From: Roseateles saccharophilus
Lineage (GTDB): Bacteria; Pseudomonadota; Gammaproteobacteria; Burkholderiales; Burkholderiaceae_C
Direction: 5' to 3'
Length of the DNA: 64,000 nt
Assembly: GCF_004342485.1 (NCBI RefSeq)
Contig: NZ_SMBU01000003.1
Coordinates: forward strand, 1-64,000
A model generated the notes under the pieces. That model did not search any database, was not told the origin of the DNA, and saw only the letters and a program-made list of their open reading frames with translations. Both the position numbers and the translations under genes were made by a program. Every line of letters begins with the position of its first letter. The first letter of the stretch is position 1. Shown piece after piece: positions 18,402 to 27,764 of this stretch.

Positions 18402-19384
18402 TCAGGCCATGCCGGCCAGCAGCTTCTTCGCGTCCTCGACATTGCGCGGATTGGCGCGCTTGTTCTGCACGAAGCGCTCCAGCGCCGCCTTCGCACCGGC
18501 CTTTTCGCCCTTGGCGAGCAGGGCCTGGCCCAGGCGGTGGTCGATGGGCAGGCGCTCGGCCCCTTCCAGGCCGCGCGCGCGCTCCAGCGACCTGACGGCC
18601 TCCTCGGCCTGGCCCATCTCGGTCAGCACGCGGCCCAGGCCGTAGGGGCCGGCCGCGTGGGCGGGATAGTCGCGCTGCAGCGACTCGAAGATGCCACGGG
18701 CCTTGGGCAGGTTCTTCTGCTCCATCAGCTCGAAGCCCAGGCGCACCCAGCTGCCGCGCAGTTCGCGAGCCACGGTGCGGTCATCGCCCGCCTTCACACC
18801 GGCCAGCTCGCGCTCGGCGCCGGCCCAGTCCTTGTCGTTCATGGCCAGCAGCGCGCGCAGCAGCTTGGCCTGCTCGGGCTGGCGGGCCTGCACCTCGGCG
18901 GCCAGTTCCCTGGCCTTGGCCGTGCTGCCGCCGGCAAAACCCGGCGCCATCAGATAGAACTGGGTCAGGCCGCTGCGGGCCTCGAACAGCAGTGGATCCG
19001 CTCGACGGCCTTGACGAACTGCTCCTTGGTCTTGGCGGCCAGGCCGGGCATCTTGAAGACGCTGGCGGTCATGGCCTGCTGGCCATAGACGCGCCCCAAC
19101 GCGTAGCTGCAGACGGCCTGCGGGCGCTTGTCGGCGCAGGCCTGCAGGGCCGGTAGGCTGGCCTCCAGGCGCGCACCATCGTTGTCGTCGACGGCGGCCA
19201 GGGCCAGGGCTACGGCGGCCTGATCGTCGTCGGGCTGCGCCTTGGCGCGGGCCTGGGCTGCACGGACCAGGTCGTTGGACTTGCCGGCGTCCAGCCAGGC
19301 CTGCCATTGCGGGTCCTTGAGGACGTCGGCGGATGCGGCGCAGGCCAGCAGGGCCAGCGCGAAAGGAACGAAGCGAAGGGTCAT
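18402..19384 (-). pseudogene. Exported tetratricopeptide protein, frameshifted
   Basis: Two overlapping frames together make one TPR protein of about 327 residues. The first (from ATG 19384) has a signal peptide, FVPFALALLACAASADV, and runs to about 19000. The second frame continues with DPLLFEARSGLTQFYLMAPG and holds later TPR-like helices (GPYGLGRVLTEMGQAEEAVRSLERA) to the stop at 18402. The frame switches near 18994-19004 in the text encoding V-E-R-I-H versus D-P-L-L, and one missing base explains it. It could be a genuine inactivating mutation or a sequencing error. The function is unknown; a periplasmic TPR scaffold is likely. Confidence 0.7.
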
Positions 19385-19508
19385 GCGGGGCTCTCCTGGA
19401 AGACGCAGATTGAACGTGCGGCCAGGGCCGGGCGACGCCCGGGTTTTCTCGATGTGACTTCAGGCAGGGCAGCTCGCACGGCGGTGCGGCGCCGGGTCGC
19501 GTGCACGC

Positions 19509-19769
19509 TCAGCGCTTCTTCTTCGCGCCGGGCTTGCGCTGGCCGAGGGCCTCCATCTGCTGCTCGCGGCGGGCCGCCTTCCTGGCGTCCAAAGAATCCA
19601 TTACTTTGCGCTGCGTCAAACCACTTGCATCCGCCCAGCCCCACCAGGCGAGGGCCAGCGCGAAAGGCGACAGTACGATCACCCAGGCCCAGAAATCATC
19701 GCTGTGAAACTGCACCCAACCGCCAAGACGCAGCACAATGAAGAGCACGCCGATCAACACGAATGCCAT
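19509..19769 (-). CDS. Small Trp-rich membrane protein (TIGR04438-like)
   Basis: An 86-residue protein with two hydrophobic segments at residues 3-15 and about 28-45. Tryptophans fall in [16 protein letters not shown] and [11 protein letters not shown], followed by a very basic tail (RKAARREQQ and GAKKKR). This composition matches the small Trp-rich protein family described from Burkholderiales (TIGR04438); its function is unknown. It diverges from the cytochrome c gene, with about 60 bp between the starts. The start ATG and length fit the family. Confidence 0.75.
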   Translation of the reverse strand: MAFVLIGVLFIVLRLGGWVQFHSDDFWAWVIVLSPFALALAWWGWADASGLTQRKVMDSLDARKAARREQQMEALGQRKPGAKKKR

Positions 19770-19829
19770 GCGGCATCTCCTTCAAGTATCTTTGCAACCA
19801 CTGTAGTTCAACGTCCGGAAAGGTTACCC

Positions 19830-20126
19830 GTGAAAGTCCTGATCCTCAGCCTCGCCCTTGTCGCCCCCGCCGCCTTCGCCAACCAGGAACTGGCCAAGTC
19901 CAAGAACTGCCTGGCCTGCCACGCGCTGGACACCAAGCTCGTCGGCCCCGCCTACAAGGACGTGGCCGCAAAGTACGCCAAGGACAAGGATGCGTACAAG
20001 AAGCTGGCCGAAAAGATCCAGAAGGGCGGCTCCGGCGTCTGGGGCCCCGTGCCCATGCCGGCCAACCCGCAGGTCAGCCCGGCCGAGGCCGAGACCCTGG
20101 CCAAGTGGGTTCTGACGGTCAAGTAA
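19830..20126 (+). CDS. Class I c-type cytochrome (c551/c552-like)
   Basis: A 98-residue periplasmic monohaem cytochrome. The signal peptide [14 protein letters not shown] precedes a haem-binding CLACH motif. The distal axial Met lies in [13 protein letters not shown], the classical arrangement of cytochromes c551/c552 that shuttle electrons to terminal oxidases or nitrite reductase. The start is GTG at 19830, preceded by GGAAAGG; the longer open frame upstream has no signal peptide. The transcript ends at a clear terminator at 20178. Confidence 0.92.
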   Translation: MKVLILSLALVAPAAFANQELAKSKNCLACHALDTKLVGPAYKDVAAKYAKDKDAYKKLAEKIQKGGSGVWGPVPMPANPQVSPAEAETLAKWVLTVK

Positions 20127-20177
20127 AGACCCTCCCGCCGCAGCGAAGCTGCGGCCACCGGCAGCAGCCGGATGAAC

Positions 20178-20201
20178 AAAGGCCCGCATGCGCGGGCCTT
20201 T
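20178..20201 (+). terminator. Terminator of the cytochrome c gene
   Basis: The palindrome AAAGGCCCGC-ATG-CGCGGGCCTTT lies about 50 bp after the cytochrome stop, with a short T-rich 3' flank. Being symmetric, it could also stop minus-strand readthrough from the acs region. Confidence 0.7.
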
Positions 20202-20223
20202 GCTTCTGGAGCGTTGAAGTTGG

Positions 20224-20262
20224 TCAGTAAGCCTGGCCTAACTGCTCAAGGATGGCGAGGTT
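20224..20262 (-). pseudogene. 3'-terminal remnant of a second acetyl-CoA synthetase gene
   Basis: The minus strand encodes [11 protein letters not shown] followed by TGA, the same last ten residues as the intact acs that ends at 20364. Over 36 bp the two copies agree at about 30 positions. The differences are mostly silent, so the remnant comes from a diverged acs gene, not from a recent copy of the neighbour. The 100 bp between remnant and acs have no further acs-like sequence that I can see. It looks like the leftover of a gene replacement or of a deletion in a tandem pair. Confidence 0.65.
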
Positions 20263-20363
20263 TTGGTGTTCCCCCACATCGCTACGCGATATGAATGAAC
20301 CCCGAACCCGGCCCCTCGGCTCCGCCGACCGCGCACCGCGCGGCTTTGAACAGTCGTTCCAGG

Positions 20364-22325
20364 CTAGTAAGCCTGGCCCAGCTGTTCCAGGATGGCCGGG
20401 TTCTCCAGCGTGGATGTGTCCTGGGTGACGCTCTCGCCCTTGGCCACCGAGCGCAGCAGGCGGCGCATGATCTTGCCGGAGCGGGTCTTGGGCAGGTTGT
20501 CGCCGAAGCGGATGTCCTTGGGCTTGGCGATAGGGCCGATCTCCTTGGCGACATGGTCGCGCAACTGCTTGGCGATGGCCTTGGCCTCGTCGCCGCTGGG
20601 GCGCGGACGCTTCAGCACGACGAAGGCGCAGATGGCCTCGCCGGTGGTGTCGTCCGGGCGGCCCACGACGGCCGCCTCGGCGACCAGCTCGGTGCAGCTG
20701 ACCAGGGCCGACTCGATCTCCATCGTGCCCATGCGGTGGCCCGACACGTTCAGCACGTCGTCGATGCGGCCGGTGATCGTGAAATAGCCCGTCTCGGCAT
20801 CGCGGATGGCGCCGTCGCCGGCCAGGTAGTAGCCCTTGAGCTCGCTCGGGTAGTAACTCTTCTTGAAGCGCTCGGGGTCGCCGTAGATCGTGCGGATCAT
20901 GCTCGGCCAGGGCTTCTTGACGACCAGGATGCCGCCCTGGCCGTTGGGCACGTCGTTGCCCGTCTCGTCGACGATGGCCGCCATGATGCCCGGGAAGGGC
21001 AGCGTGCAGGAGCCGGGCACCAGGGTCGTCACGCCGGGCAGCGGCGTGATCATGTGGCCGCCGGTCTCGGTCTGCCAGAAGGTGTCGACGATGGGGCAGC
21101 GGCCGCCGCCCACATGCTGGTGGTACCACTCCCAGGCGGCCGGGTTGATGGGCTCGCCCACCGAGCCCAGCAGGCGCAGGCTGGACAGGTCGTAGTTCTT
21201 CGGATGCACGGCCTCGTTGGTCTCGGCCGCCTTGATCAGCGAGCGGATGGCCGTCGGCGCCGTGTAGAAGATGCTGACCTTGTGCTTCTGGATCATCTGC
21301 CAGAAGCGGCCGGCGTCCGGGTAGGTGGGCACGCCCTCGAAGACGATCTCGGTGCCGCCCAGGGCCAGCGGGCCGTAGGTGATGTAGCTGTGACCGGTGA
21401 CCCAGCCGATGTCGGCCGTGCACCAGAAGACGTCGCTGTCCTTCAGGTCGAAAGTCCACTTGGTGGTGAGGGCCGCATGCAGCAGATAGCCGCCGCTGCT
21501 GTGCTGCACGCCCTTGGGCTTGCCGGTGGAGCCGGAGGTGTAGAGCAGGAAGAGCGGATGCTCGGCCTCCACCCATTCCGGCGCGCAGGTGGCGGACTCG
21601 GCGGCCATCAGCTCGTGCAGCCACAGGTCGCGCCCCTCGACCCAGGCGATCTTGCCGCCGGTGCGCTGGTAGACGATGCAGTCCTTCAGCGTCGGGCAGG
21701 CGCCGCCTTCCAGCGCCTCGTCGACGATGGCCTTCAGCGGCAGCGCCTTGCCGCCGCGCATCTGCTCGTCGGCGCAGATCAGCGCCACGGCGCCGGCGTC
21801 CTGGATGCGGTCACGCAGCGACTGCGCCGAGAAACCGCCGAACACGACCGAGTGCGTCGCGCCGATGCGCGCGCAGGCCTGCATGGCCACGACGCCCTCG
21901 ACCGACATCGGCATGTAGATGACGACGCGGTCGCCCTTCCTGATGCCGCGGGCCTTCAGCGCATTGGCCAACTGGCCGACCTTGGCCAGCAGCTCGGCAT
22001 AGGTGACGGTCGTGACCGTGCCGTCGTCGGCCTCGAAGATCAGCGCCGTCTTCGCGCCCTTGCCGGCCTCGACATGGCGGTCCAGGCAGTTGTAGGACAC
22101 GTTGAGCCGGCCGTCTTCGAACCACTTGAAGAAGGGGGCGTCGCTCTCGTCGAGCGTCTTCGTGAAGGGCGTCTGCCAGCTGATCAGCTCGCGGGCCAGG
22201 CGGGCCCAGTAGCCGGCATAGTCCTTCTCGGCCTCGGCCACGAGCGCCGTGTAGCCGGCCTCACCCTTCACGTTGGCATTGGCGACCCACTCGGGGCTGG
22301 GCGCGTAGGTTTTCAGCGTACTCAT
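20364..22325 (-). CDS. acs: Acetyl-CoA synthetase
   Basis: A 653-residue AMP-forming acetate:CoA ligase, making acetyl-CoA from acetate and ATP in the cytoplasm. Landmarks are [16 protein letters not shown] near residue 264, [18 protein letters not shown] with the acetate-pocket Trp, and the C-terminal [12 protein letters not shown], whose lysine is the usual acetylation target of Pat-type acetyltransferases. Length is standard. The ribosome site CAGGAGAC precedes the ATG. It diverges from the UPF0114 gene over about 160 bp. A remnant of another acs tail follows downstream. Confidence 0.96.
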   Translation of the reverse strand: MSTLKTYAPSPEWVANANVKGEAGYTALVAEAEKDYAGYWARLARELISWQTPFTKTLDESDAPFFKWFEDGRLNVSYNCLDRHVEAGKGAKTALIFEADDGTVTTVTYAELLAKVGQLANALKARGIRKGDRVVIYMPMSVEGVVAMQACARIGATHSVVFGGFSAQSLRDRIQDAGAVALICADEQMRGGKALPLKAIVDEALEGGACPTLKDCIVYQRTGGKIAWVEGRDLWLHELMAAESATCAPEWVEAEHPLFLLYTSGSTGKPKGVQHSSGGYLLHAALTTKWTFDLKDSDVFWCTADIGWVTGHSYITYGPLALGGTEIVFEGVPTYPDAGRFWQMIQKHKVSIFYTAPTAIRSLIKAAETNEAVHPKNYDLSSLRLLGSVGEPINPAAWEWYHQHVGGGRCPIVDTFWQTETGGHMITPLPGVTTLVPGSCTLPFPGIMAAIVDETGNDVPNGQGGILVVKKPWPSMIRTIYGDPERFKKSYYPSELKGYYLAGDGAIRDAETGYFTITGRIDDVLNVSGHRMGTMEIESALVSCTELVAEAAVVGRPDDTTGEAICAFVVLKRPRPSGDEAKAIAKQLRDHVAKEIGPIAKPKDIRFGDNLPKTRSGKIMRRLLRSVAKGESVTQDTSTLENPAILEQLGQAY

Positions 22326-22483
22326 GGCTTGTCTCCTGAAGTTGCTTGGCGCGGACTGTGCGAGGAGTCACTGACGAAGCGCTTACTCTGGTCGCCAAAA
22401 CGGAGCCGGCGGGCCGCCCGGCAGCGGGCGTATCCGGTGAATCCCTAGAATCCGCCCGCTTTCCGTTGCACCCGAAGGATCCG

Positions 22484-23062
22484 ATGACCTCCCCGCTGCG
22501 CCCCCTGCCCCGCCTGATCTTCGCCAGCCGCTGGCTGCAGCTGCCCCTGTACGTCGGCCTCATCCTGGCCCAGGCCATCTATGTCTGGCAGTTCTGGACC
22601 GAGCTGGTGCATCTGATCGAGGCCACCTTCGGCGACGGGCATGCGCTGGAGCTGCTGGCCGGCAGCGTCGGCGCCAAGGGCGCCGTGCCCGACCGGCTCT
22701 CCGAAACGCTGCTGATGCTGGTCGTGCTCGGGCTGATCGACGTGGTGATGATCTCCAACCTGCTCATCATGGTCATCATCGGCGGCTACGAGACCTTCGT
22801 GTCGCGCATGGACCTGGAAGGCCATCCCGACCAGCCCGAGTGGCTCAGCCACGTGAACGCGTCGGTGCTCAAGGTCAAGCTCGGCACCGCCATCATCGGC
22901 ATCAGCTCCATCCACCTGCTGAAGACCTTCATCAACGCCGGCGCCTACGAGGAGAAGCAGCTGATGTGGCAGACCCTCATCCACATCACCTTCCTGCTGT
23001 CGGCCATGGCCATCGCCGCGACGGACCGGCTGCTGCCGGCACCCAGGCACGGGGAGCACTGA
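22484..23062 (+). CDS. UPF0114 / YqhA-family membrane protein
   Basis: A 192-residue integral membrane protein of the UPF0114 (TIGR00645, YqhA) family. Three or four hydrophobic segments are visible (LPLYVGLILAQAIYVWQF, LLMLVVLGLIDVVMISNLL, IHITFLLSAMAIAATDRLL), along with the family block VMISNLLIMVIIGGYETFVS and KVKLGTAIIGISSIHLLKTF. No function is established. The ATG at 22484 is preceded by GAAGGAT. It is transcribed away from acs and converges on fumC, whose stop is 35 bp beyond its own. Confidence 0.88.
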   Translation: MTSPLRPLPRLIFASRWLQLPLYVGLILAQAIYVWQFWTELVHLIEATFGDGHALELLAGSVGAKGAVPDRLSETLLMLVVLGLIDVVMISNLLIMVIIGGYETFVSRMDLEGHPDQPEWLSHVNASVLKVKLGTAIIGISSIHLLKTFINAGAYEEKQLMWQTLIHITFLLSAMAIAATDRLLPAPRHGEH

Positions 23063-23096
23063 ACCGGGCAGGCCGCGCCGTCGCGGCGGCCTGGTC

Positions 23097-24482
23097 CTAG
23101 CGTCCGACCATCTGCCCCGGCACCACCCAGGCGTCGAACTGCTCGGCCGTCAGATGGCCCAGGGCCAGCGCGGCCTCGCGCAGGCTGCTGCCATCCTTGT
23201 GCGCCTTCTTCGCGATCTGCGCCGCCTTGTCGTAGCCGATGTGGGTATTCAGCGCCGTCACGAGCATCAGCGAGCGCTCCACCAGCTCGGCGATGCGGCC
23301 CTCGTTGGGCTCGATGCCCACGGCGCAGTGCCGGTCGAAGCTGGCCATGCCGTCGCCCAGCAGCCGTACGCTCTGCAGGAAGTTGTGGATGACGAGGGGC
23401 CGGAACACGTTCAGCTCGAAGTTGCCCGAGGCGCCACCGATGTTGATGGCCACATCGTTGCCCATGACCTGGGCCGCCAGCATCGTCACCGCCTCGCTCT
23501 GCGTCGGGTTGACCTTGCCCGGCATGATGGACGAGCCCGGCTCGTTTTCCGGGATGCGGATCTCGCCGATGCCGCTGCGCGGGCCGCTGGCCAGCCAGCG
23601 CACGTCGTTGGCGATCTTGTTCATGCTGGCGGCCAGCGTCTTCAGCGCGCCATGCGCATGCACCAGGGCGTCGCAGGCCGCCATGGCTTCGAACTTGTTG
23701 GGCGCCGTCAGGAAGGGGTGGCCGGTCAGGCGCGCCAGTTCGGCCGCCACCGCCACCGCATAGCCCTCGGGGGCATTCAGCCCGGTGCCCACCGCCGTGC
23801 CGCCCAACGCCAGCTCGTGCAGATGCGGCAGCGCGGCCAGCACGTGGCGCTCGCCCTGGGCCAGCTGAGCGACCCAGCCGGAGATTTCCTGGCCCAGCGT
23901 CAGCGGCGTCGCGTCCTGCAGATGGGTGCGGCCGATCTTGACGATGTGGTCGAAGGCCTCGGCCTTGGCCTGCAACGTCGCCCGCAGCGCGCGCAGCGGC
24001 GGCAACAGGCGTTCCACCAGCGCCTGTACGGCCGCGACATGCATGGCGGTCGGGAAGACGTCATTGCTGCTCTGGCTGCGGTTCACGTCGTCGTTGGGGT
24101 GCACCAGCCGCCCCTCGCCGCGCTCGCCGCCCAACAGCTCGCTGGCGCGATTGGCCAGCACCTCATTGACGTTCATGTTCGTCTGCGTGCCGGAGCCCGT
24201 CTGCCACACCACCAGCGGAAACTCGCCCGGATGCCGGCCTGCGATGACCTCGTCGGCTGCCGCGACGATGGCCGCCGTCTTCGCCGCGTCCTGCAGGCCC
24301 AGGGCCTGGTTGACGACCGCCGAAGCCCGCTTCACCTGGGCCAGCGCGCGGATCAGCTCGGGCGCCTGGCGCTCGCCGGAGATGTCGAAGTTCTGCAGCG
24401 AGCGCTGGGTCTGCGCACCCCAGAGCCGGTCGGCCGGCACCACGATGGGGCCGAAGCTGTCGCGTTCGATGCGTGTGTTCAT
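23097..24482 (-). CDS. fumC: Class II fumarate hydratase (iron-independent)
   Basis: A 461-residue fumarase of the aspartase/fumarase superfamily, interconverting fumarate and L-malate in the TCA cycle without an Fe-S cluster. The superfamily signature [16 protein letters not shown] is intact, as are [11 protein letters not shown] and the active-site block [16 protein letters not shown]. The start [13 protein letters not shown] is standard. It is transcribed divergently from a class I fumarase with only 86 bp between the start codons. FumC-type enzymes usually take over under oxidative stress or iron limitation; whether that holds here is not visible. Confidence 0.96.
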   Translation of the reverse strand: MNTRIERDSFGPIVVPADRLWGAQTQRSLQNFDISGERQAPELIRALAQVKRASAVVNQALGLQDAAKTAAIVAAADEVIAGRHPGEFPLVVWQTGSGTQTNMNVNEVLANRASELLGGERGEGRLVHPNDDVNRSQSSNDVFPTAMHVAAVQALVERLLPPLRALRATLQAKAEAFDHIVKIGRTHLQDATPLTLGQEISGWVAQLAQGERHVLAALPHLHELALGGTAVGTGLNAPEGYAVAVAAELARLTGHPFLTAPNKFEAMAACDALVHAHGALKTLAASMNKIANDVRWLASGPRSGIGEIRIPENEPGSSIMPGKVNPTQSEAVTMLAAQVMGNDVAINIGGASGNFELNVFRPLVIHNFLQSVRLLGDGMASFDRHCAVGIEPNEGRIAELVERSLMLVTALNTHIGYDKAAQIAKKAHKDGSSLREAALALGHLTAEQFDAWVVPGQMVGR

Positions 24483-24526
24483 CAGAGGGGCTCCAGACGG
24501 CTGTAAGCCGCATTGTGGGCAGGGCG

Positions 24527-24539
24527 CCGGATAATCCGG
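24527..24539. promoter_or_regulatory. Palindrome between the divergent fumarase genes
   Basis: The 86-bp gap between fumC and fumA holds the perfect odd palindrome CCGGATAATCCGG, which includes a GATAAT that could be a -10 hexamer for the plus-strand gene. It is the only conspicuous symmetric site in the shared control region. A regulator-binding role is conjecture. Confidence 0.3.
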
Positions 24540-24568
24540 GCCGCAGTCCATCCTCACCCGACTCCGCC

Positions 24569-26110
24569 ATGACCGTCACGATCCGCCAGCAAGACCTCAT
24601 CGACAGCGTTGCTGCCGCTCTGCAGTACATCTCGTACTACCACCCGGCCGACTACATCCAGCATCTCGCCCGCGCCTACGAGAGCGAGGCCTCGCCCGCG
24701 GCCAAGGACGCGATCGCGCAGATCCTCACCAACAGCCGCATGTGCGCCGAGGGCAAGCGGCCCATCTGCCAGGACACCGGCATCGTCAACGTGTTCTTGA
24801 AGATCGGCATGGACGTGCGCTGGGAAGGCTTCAGCGGCAGCATCGAGGACGCCGTCAACGAAGGCGTACGCCAGGGCTATCTCAACCCCGAGAACAAGCT
24901 GCGCGCCAGCGTGCTGGACGACCCGATCTTTGCGCGCAAGAACACCAAGGACAACACACCCGCCGTCGTGCAGATGGAGGTGGTGCCCGGCAACACGGTG
25001 GACGTCATCGTCGCGGCCAAGGGCGGTGGCTCGGAGAACAAGAGCAAGGTCTACATGCTCAACCCCAGCGACGACATCGTCGACTGGGTGCTGAAGACCG
25101 TGCCGACCATGGGCGCCGGCTGGTGCCCGCCCGGCATGCTGGGCATCGGCGTCGGCGGCACGGCCGAAAAGGCTGCCCTGCTGGCCAAGCAGGCGCTGAT
25201 GGACGACATCGACATGTACGAGCTGCTGCAGCGCGGCCCGCAGAACAAGTTGGAGGAGCTGCGCATCGAGCTCTACCAGAAGGTCAACGCTCTGGGCATC
25301 GGCGCCCAGGGCCTGGGTGGTCTGACGACGGTGCTGGACGTGAAGATCAAGACCTTCCCGACCCACGCCGCCAGCAAGCCCATCGCGATGATCCCGAACT
25401 GCGCGGCCACGCGGCACGCCCACTTCGTGCTGGACGGCAGCGGCCCGAGCTACCTCGAGGCCCCGAGCCTGGACCTGTGGCCCGACGTGCACTGGGCACC
25501 CGACTACAACAAGAGCAAGCGCGTCGACCTGAATGCGCTGACACCGGCCGAGGTGGCCGGCTGGAAGCCCGGCGATACCCTGCTGCTGAACGGCAAGATG
25601 CTGACCGGCCGCGACGCCGCCCACAAGCGCATTCAGGACATGCTGGCCAAGGGTGAGCCGCTGCCGGTGGACTTCACGAACCGCGTCATCTACTACGTCG
25701 GCCCCGTGGACCCGGTGCGCGACGAGGTCGTCGGCCCGGCCGGCCCGACCACGGCCACGCGCATGGACAAGTTCACCGACATGATGCTGGCCAAGACTGG
25801 CCTGATCGCGATGGTCGGCAAGGCCGAGCGCGGCCCGGTCGCCATCGAGTCCATCAAGAACCACAAGAGCGCCTACCTGATGGCGGTCGGCGGCGCGGCC
25901 TACCTCGTCAGCAAGGCCATCAAGGGCGCCAAGGTCGTCGGCTTCGCCGACCTGGGCATGGAAGCCATCTACGAGTTCGACGTCGTCGACATGCCGGTGA
26001 CGGTGGCCGTGGACGCCAGCGGCACCAGCGCCCACATCACCGGCCCGGCCGACTGGCAGCAGCGCATCGCGTCGGGCAAGGGCATCGCCATCCCGGTCGC
26101 TGCGGGCTGA
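24569..26110 (+). CDS. fumA: Class I fumarate hydratase (Fe-S dependent)
   Basis: A 513-residue [4Fe-4S] hydro-lyase with fused alpha and beta domains, like E. coli FumA/FumB. The N-terminal part carries [18 protein letters not shown] with a cluster-ligand Cys, then [20 protein letters not shown] and [18 protein letters not shown]. The C-terminal beta domain includes [20 protein letters not shown]. It interconverts fumarate and malate in aerobic metabolism and is oxygen-sensitive. Tartrate dehydratase is a related alternative, but the single-chain fused form favours fumarase. It is divergent from fumC; a repeat element follows the stop. Confidence 0.93.
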   Translation: MTVTIRQQDLIDSVAAALQYISYYHPADYIQHLARAYESEASPAAKDAIAQILTNSRMCAEGKRPICQDTGIVNVFLKIGMDVRWEGFSGSIEDAVNEGVRQGYLNPENKLRASVLDDPIFARKNTKDNTPAVVQMEVVPGNTVDVIVAAKGGGSENKSKVYMLNPSDDIVDWVLKTVPTMGAGWCPPGMLGIGVGGTAEKAALLAKQALMDDIDMYELLQRGPQNKLEELRIELYQKVNALGIGAQGLGGLTTVLDVKIKTFPTHAASKPIAMIPNCAATRHAHFVLDGSGPSYLEAPSLDLWPDVHWAPDYNKSKRVDLNALTPAEVAGWKPGDTLLLNGKMLTGRDAAHKRIQDMLAKGEPLPVDFTNRVIYYVGPVDPVRDEVVGPAGPTTATRMDKFTDMMLAKTGLIAMVGKAERGPVAIESIKNHKSAYLMAVGGAAYLVSKAIKGAKVVGFADLGMEAIYEFDVVDMPVTVAVDASGTSAHITGPADWQQRIASGKGIAIPVAAG

Positions 26111-26118
26111 AACGAAGC

Positions 26119-26216
26119 CCCGGCCCGGCGAGTACGTTGGGCCGCCCCCCGCGGGGGCGGCAATACCCCGGGTTTCATGCGTCACGGGTGCCGTGAACCC
26201 GGAATGGATCAGTGAT
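26119..26216 (+). repeat. Intergenic hairpin repeat, copy 3 (partial)
   Basis: This holds a stem GCCGCCCCCCGCGGGGGCGG and then the family tail ACCCCGGGTTTCATGCG, with GTGCCGTGAACCCGGAATGGATCAGTG shared in outline with the tails at 8606 and 41561. The two middle hairpin modules are absent. It fills the space between fumA and the acetyltransferase gene and could also end the fumA transcript. Confidence 0.65.
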
Positions 26217-26257
26217 TTAGCGCATCACAATCGGGCGGTCATCCACGGCCCCCCGAC

Positions 26258-26716
26258 ATGATCCAAGTCCGCCCCCTCCAGCCCTCCGACCGTGCCGCCT
26301 GGCAGCCGCTCTGGGACGGCTACAACGCCTTCTACGGCCGCGCCGGCGAGACCGCCCTGCCGGCCGCCATCACCGAGTCGACCTGGGCGCGCTTCTTCGA
26401 CGCCTACGAGCCCGTCCACGCCCTCGTCGCCGTGGATGAACACGGCGCCCTGCTCGGCCTCGTGCACTACCTCTTCCACCGCAGCACGACGCGCATCGAG
26501 CCGACCTGCTATCTGCAGGACCTCTTCACCACCCCCGAGGCCCGCGGCCGCGGCGTGGGCCGCGCGCTGATCGAGGGCGTCTACGCTGCCGTGCAGGCCG
26601 CCGGCGGGCGGCGCGTCTACTGGCAGACGCACACCAGCAACACGACGGCCCGCGCGCTCTACGACCGGCTGGCGCGCAACGACGGCTTCATCATCTACGG
26701 CCACGACATCGCCTGA
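26258..26716 (+). CDS. GNAT-family N-acetyltransferase
   Basis: A 152-residue acetyltransferase. The acetyl-CoA-binding motif A is visible as LQDLFTTPEARGRGVGRALIEGV, with the core R-G-x-G-x-G/A. The preceding beta strand is GLVHYLFHRSTTRIEPTCYLQ, and the C-terminal region VYWQTHTSNTTARALYDRLA is typical of the group. The acceptor, a small amine or a protein, is unknown. It is followed 10 bp later by an alcohol dehydrogenase on the same strand, so the two may form an operon. Confidence 0.87.
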   Translation: MIQVRPLQPSDRAAWQPLWDGYNAFYGRAGETALPAAITESTWARFFDAYEPVHALVAVDEHGALLGLVHYLFHRSTTRIEPTCYLQDLFTTPEARGRGVGRALIEGVYAAVQAAGGRRVYWQTHTSNTTARALYDRLARNDGFIIYGHDIA

Positions 26717-26726
26717 GGAGGCTCGC

Positions 26727-27740
26727 ATGCCCGCCATCCGCGCCTACGCCGCCCACACCGCGGGCGGCCCGCTGCAGCCCTTCGAGTTCGATCCTGGCCC
26801 GCTGGGCGACGAGGATGTCGAGATCACGGTCGAGCACTGCGGCATCTGCCACTCTGACTTGGCGATGATCGACAGCGAGTGGTTCCCGGCCAGTTATCCC
26901 CTGGTACCCGGCCACGAGGTCGTCGGCCGCATCACGGCGCTGGGCGCGCATGCCAAGGGCCGGCAGATCGGCCAGCGCGTCGGCGTGGGCTGGCACAGCA
27001 GCAGCTGCACGCACTGCGACTTCTGCCTCGGCGGCGAACAGCATCTGTGCGGCAAGCGCCAGCCGACGCTGATCGGACGCCACGGCGGCTTCGCGGACCG
27101 GCTGCGCGCGCACTGGAGCTGGGCCGTCCCGCTACCCGGCGGCCTGGACCCGGCCGCGGCCGGCCCGCTGATGTGCGGCGGCGGCACGGTCTTCCTGCCT
27201 TTCGTGCTGCACGCCATCAAACCGACCGACCGCGTCGGCGTCGTCGGCATCGGCGGCCTGGGCCACATCGCCGTCAAGTTCGCACGCGCCTGGGGCTGCG
27301 AGGTGACGGCCTTCACGTCCAGCGCCTCCAAGCGTGACGAGGCGCTGGCGCTGGGCGCGCACAAGACCGTCTCCAGCGTCGACAAGGCCGAGTTGAAGGC
27401 CGCCGCCGGCAGCCTGGACTTCCTGCTCATCACCGTCGGCGCCGCGCTGCACTGGGATGCGCTGCTGGCCACGCTGGCGCCCAAGGGCCGCATGCACCTG
27501 GTCGGCGTCGTGACCGAGGCGATGGCGCTGAAGAGCGGCGGCCTGCTGAGCTGGCAGAAGGGTCTGTCGGCCTCGCCGACGCCGCCTCCCTCGGTGCTGA
27601 AGACCATGCTGGACTTCTCGGCCCGCCACCGGATCCTGCCCCAGGTGGAGCGCTTCCCGATGAGCCGCGTCAACGACGCACTGGACCATCTGCGCTCTGG
27701 CAAGGCCCGCTACCGCGTCGTACTGGACGCGGATTTCTGA
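26727..27740 (+). CDS. Zinc-dependent NAD(P) alcohol dehydrogenase (Ahr/YahK-like)
   Basis: A 337-residue medium-chain dehydrogenase of the cinnamyl-alcohol/aldehyde reductase group. The catalytic zinc ligands lie in CGICHSD and PGHEVVG, with a further Cys around residue 150. The structural-zinc cysteines are CTHCDFCLGGEQHLC. The nucleotide-binding VGVVGIGGLGHIAVKFA starts near residue 170. Such enzymes reduce aldehydes to alcohols with NADPH in the cytoplasm. A strong GAGGAGG ribosome site precedes the ATG. It forms a pair with the acetyltransferase gene upstream. Confidence 0.9.
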   Translation: MPAIRAYAAHTAGGPLQPFEFDPGPLGDEDVEITVEHCGICHSDLAMIDSEWFPASYPLVPGHEVVGRITALGAHAKGRQIGQRVGVGWHSSSCTHCDFCLGGEQHLCGKRQPTLIGRHGGFADRLRAHWSWAVPLPGGLDPAAAGPLMCGGGTVFLPFVLHAIKPTDRVGVVGIGGLGHIAVKFARAWGCEVTAFTSSASKRDEALALGAHKTVSSVDKAELKAAAGSLDFLLITVGAALHWDALLATLAPKGRMHLVGVVTEAMALKSGGLLSWQKGLSASPTPPPSVLKTMLDFSARHRILPQVERFPMSRVNDALDHLRSGKARYRVVLDADF

Positions 27741-27764
27741 GCCCGCGCCGGGCCAGGCCAGGCC

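Noticed and set aside
22346-22484. Longer frame upstream of the UPF0114 gene
   Set aside because: The extra 46 residues are not membrane-like, while the ATG at 22484 has a ribosome site and the family start.
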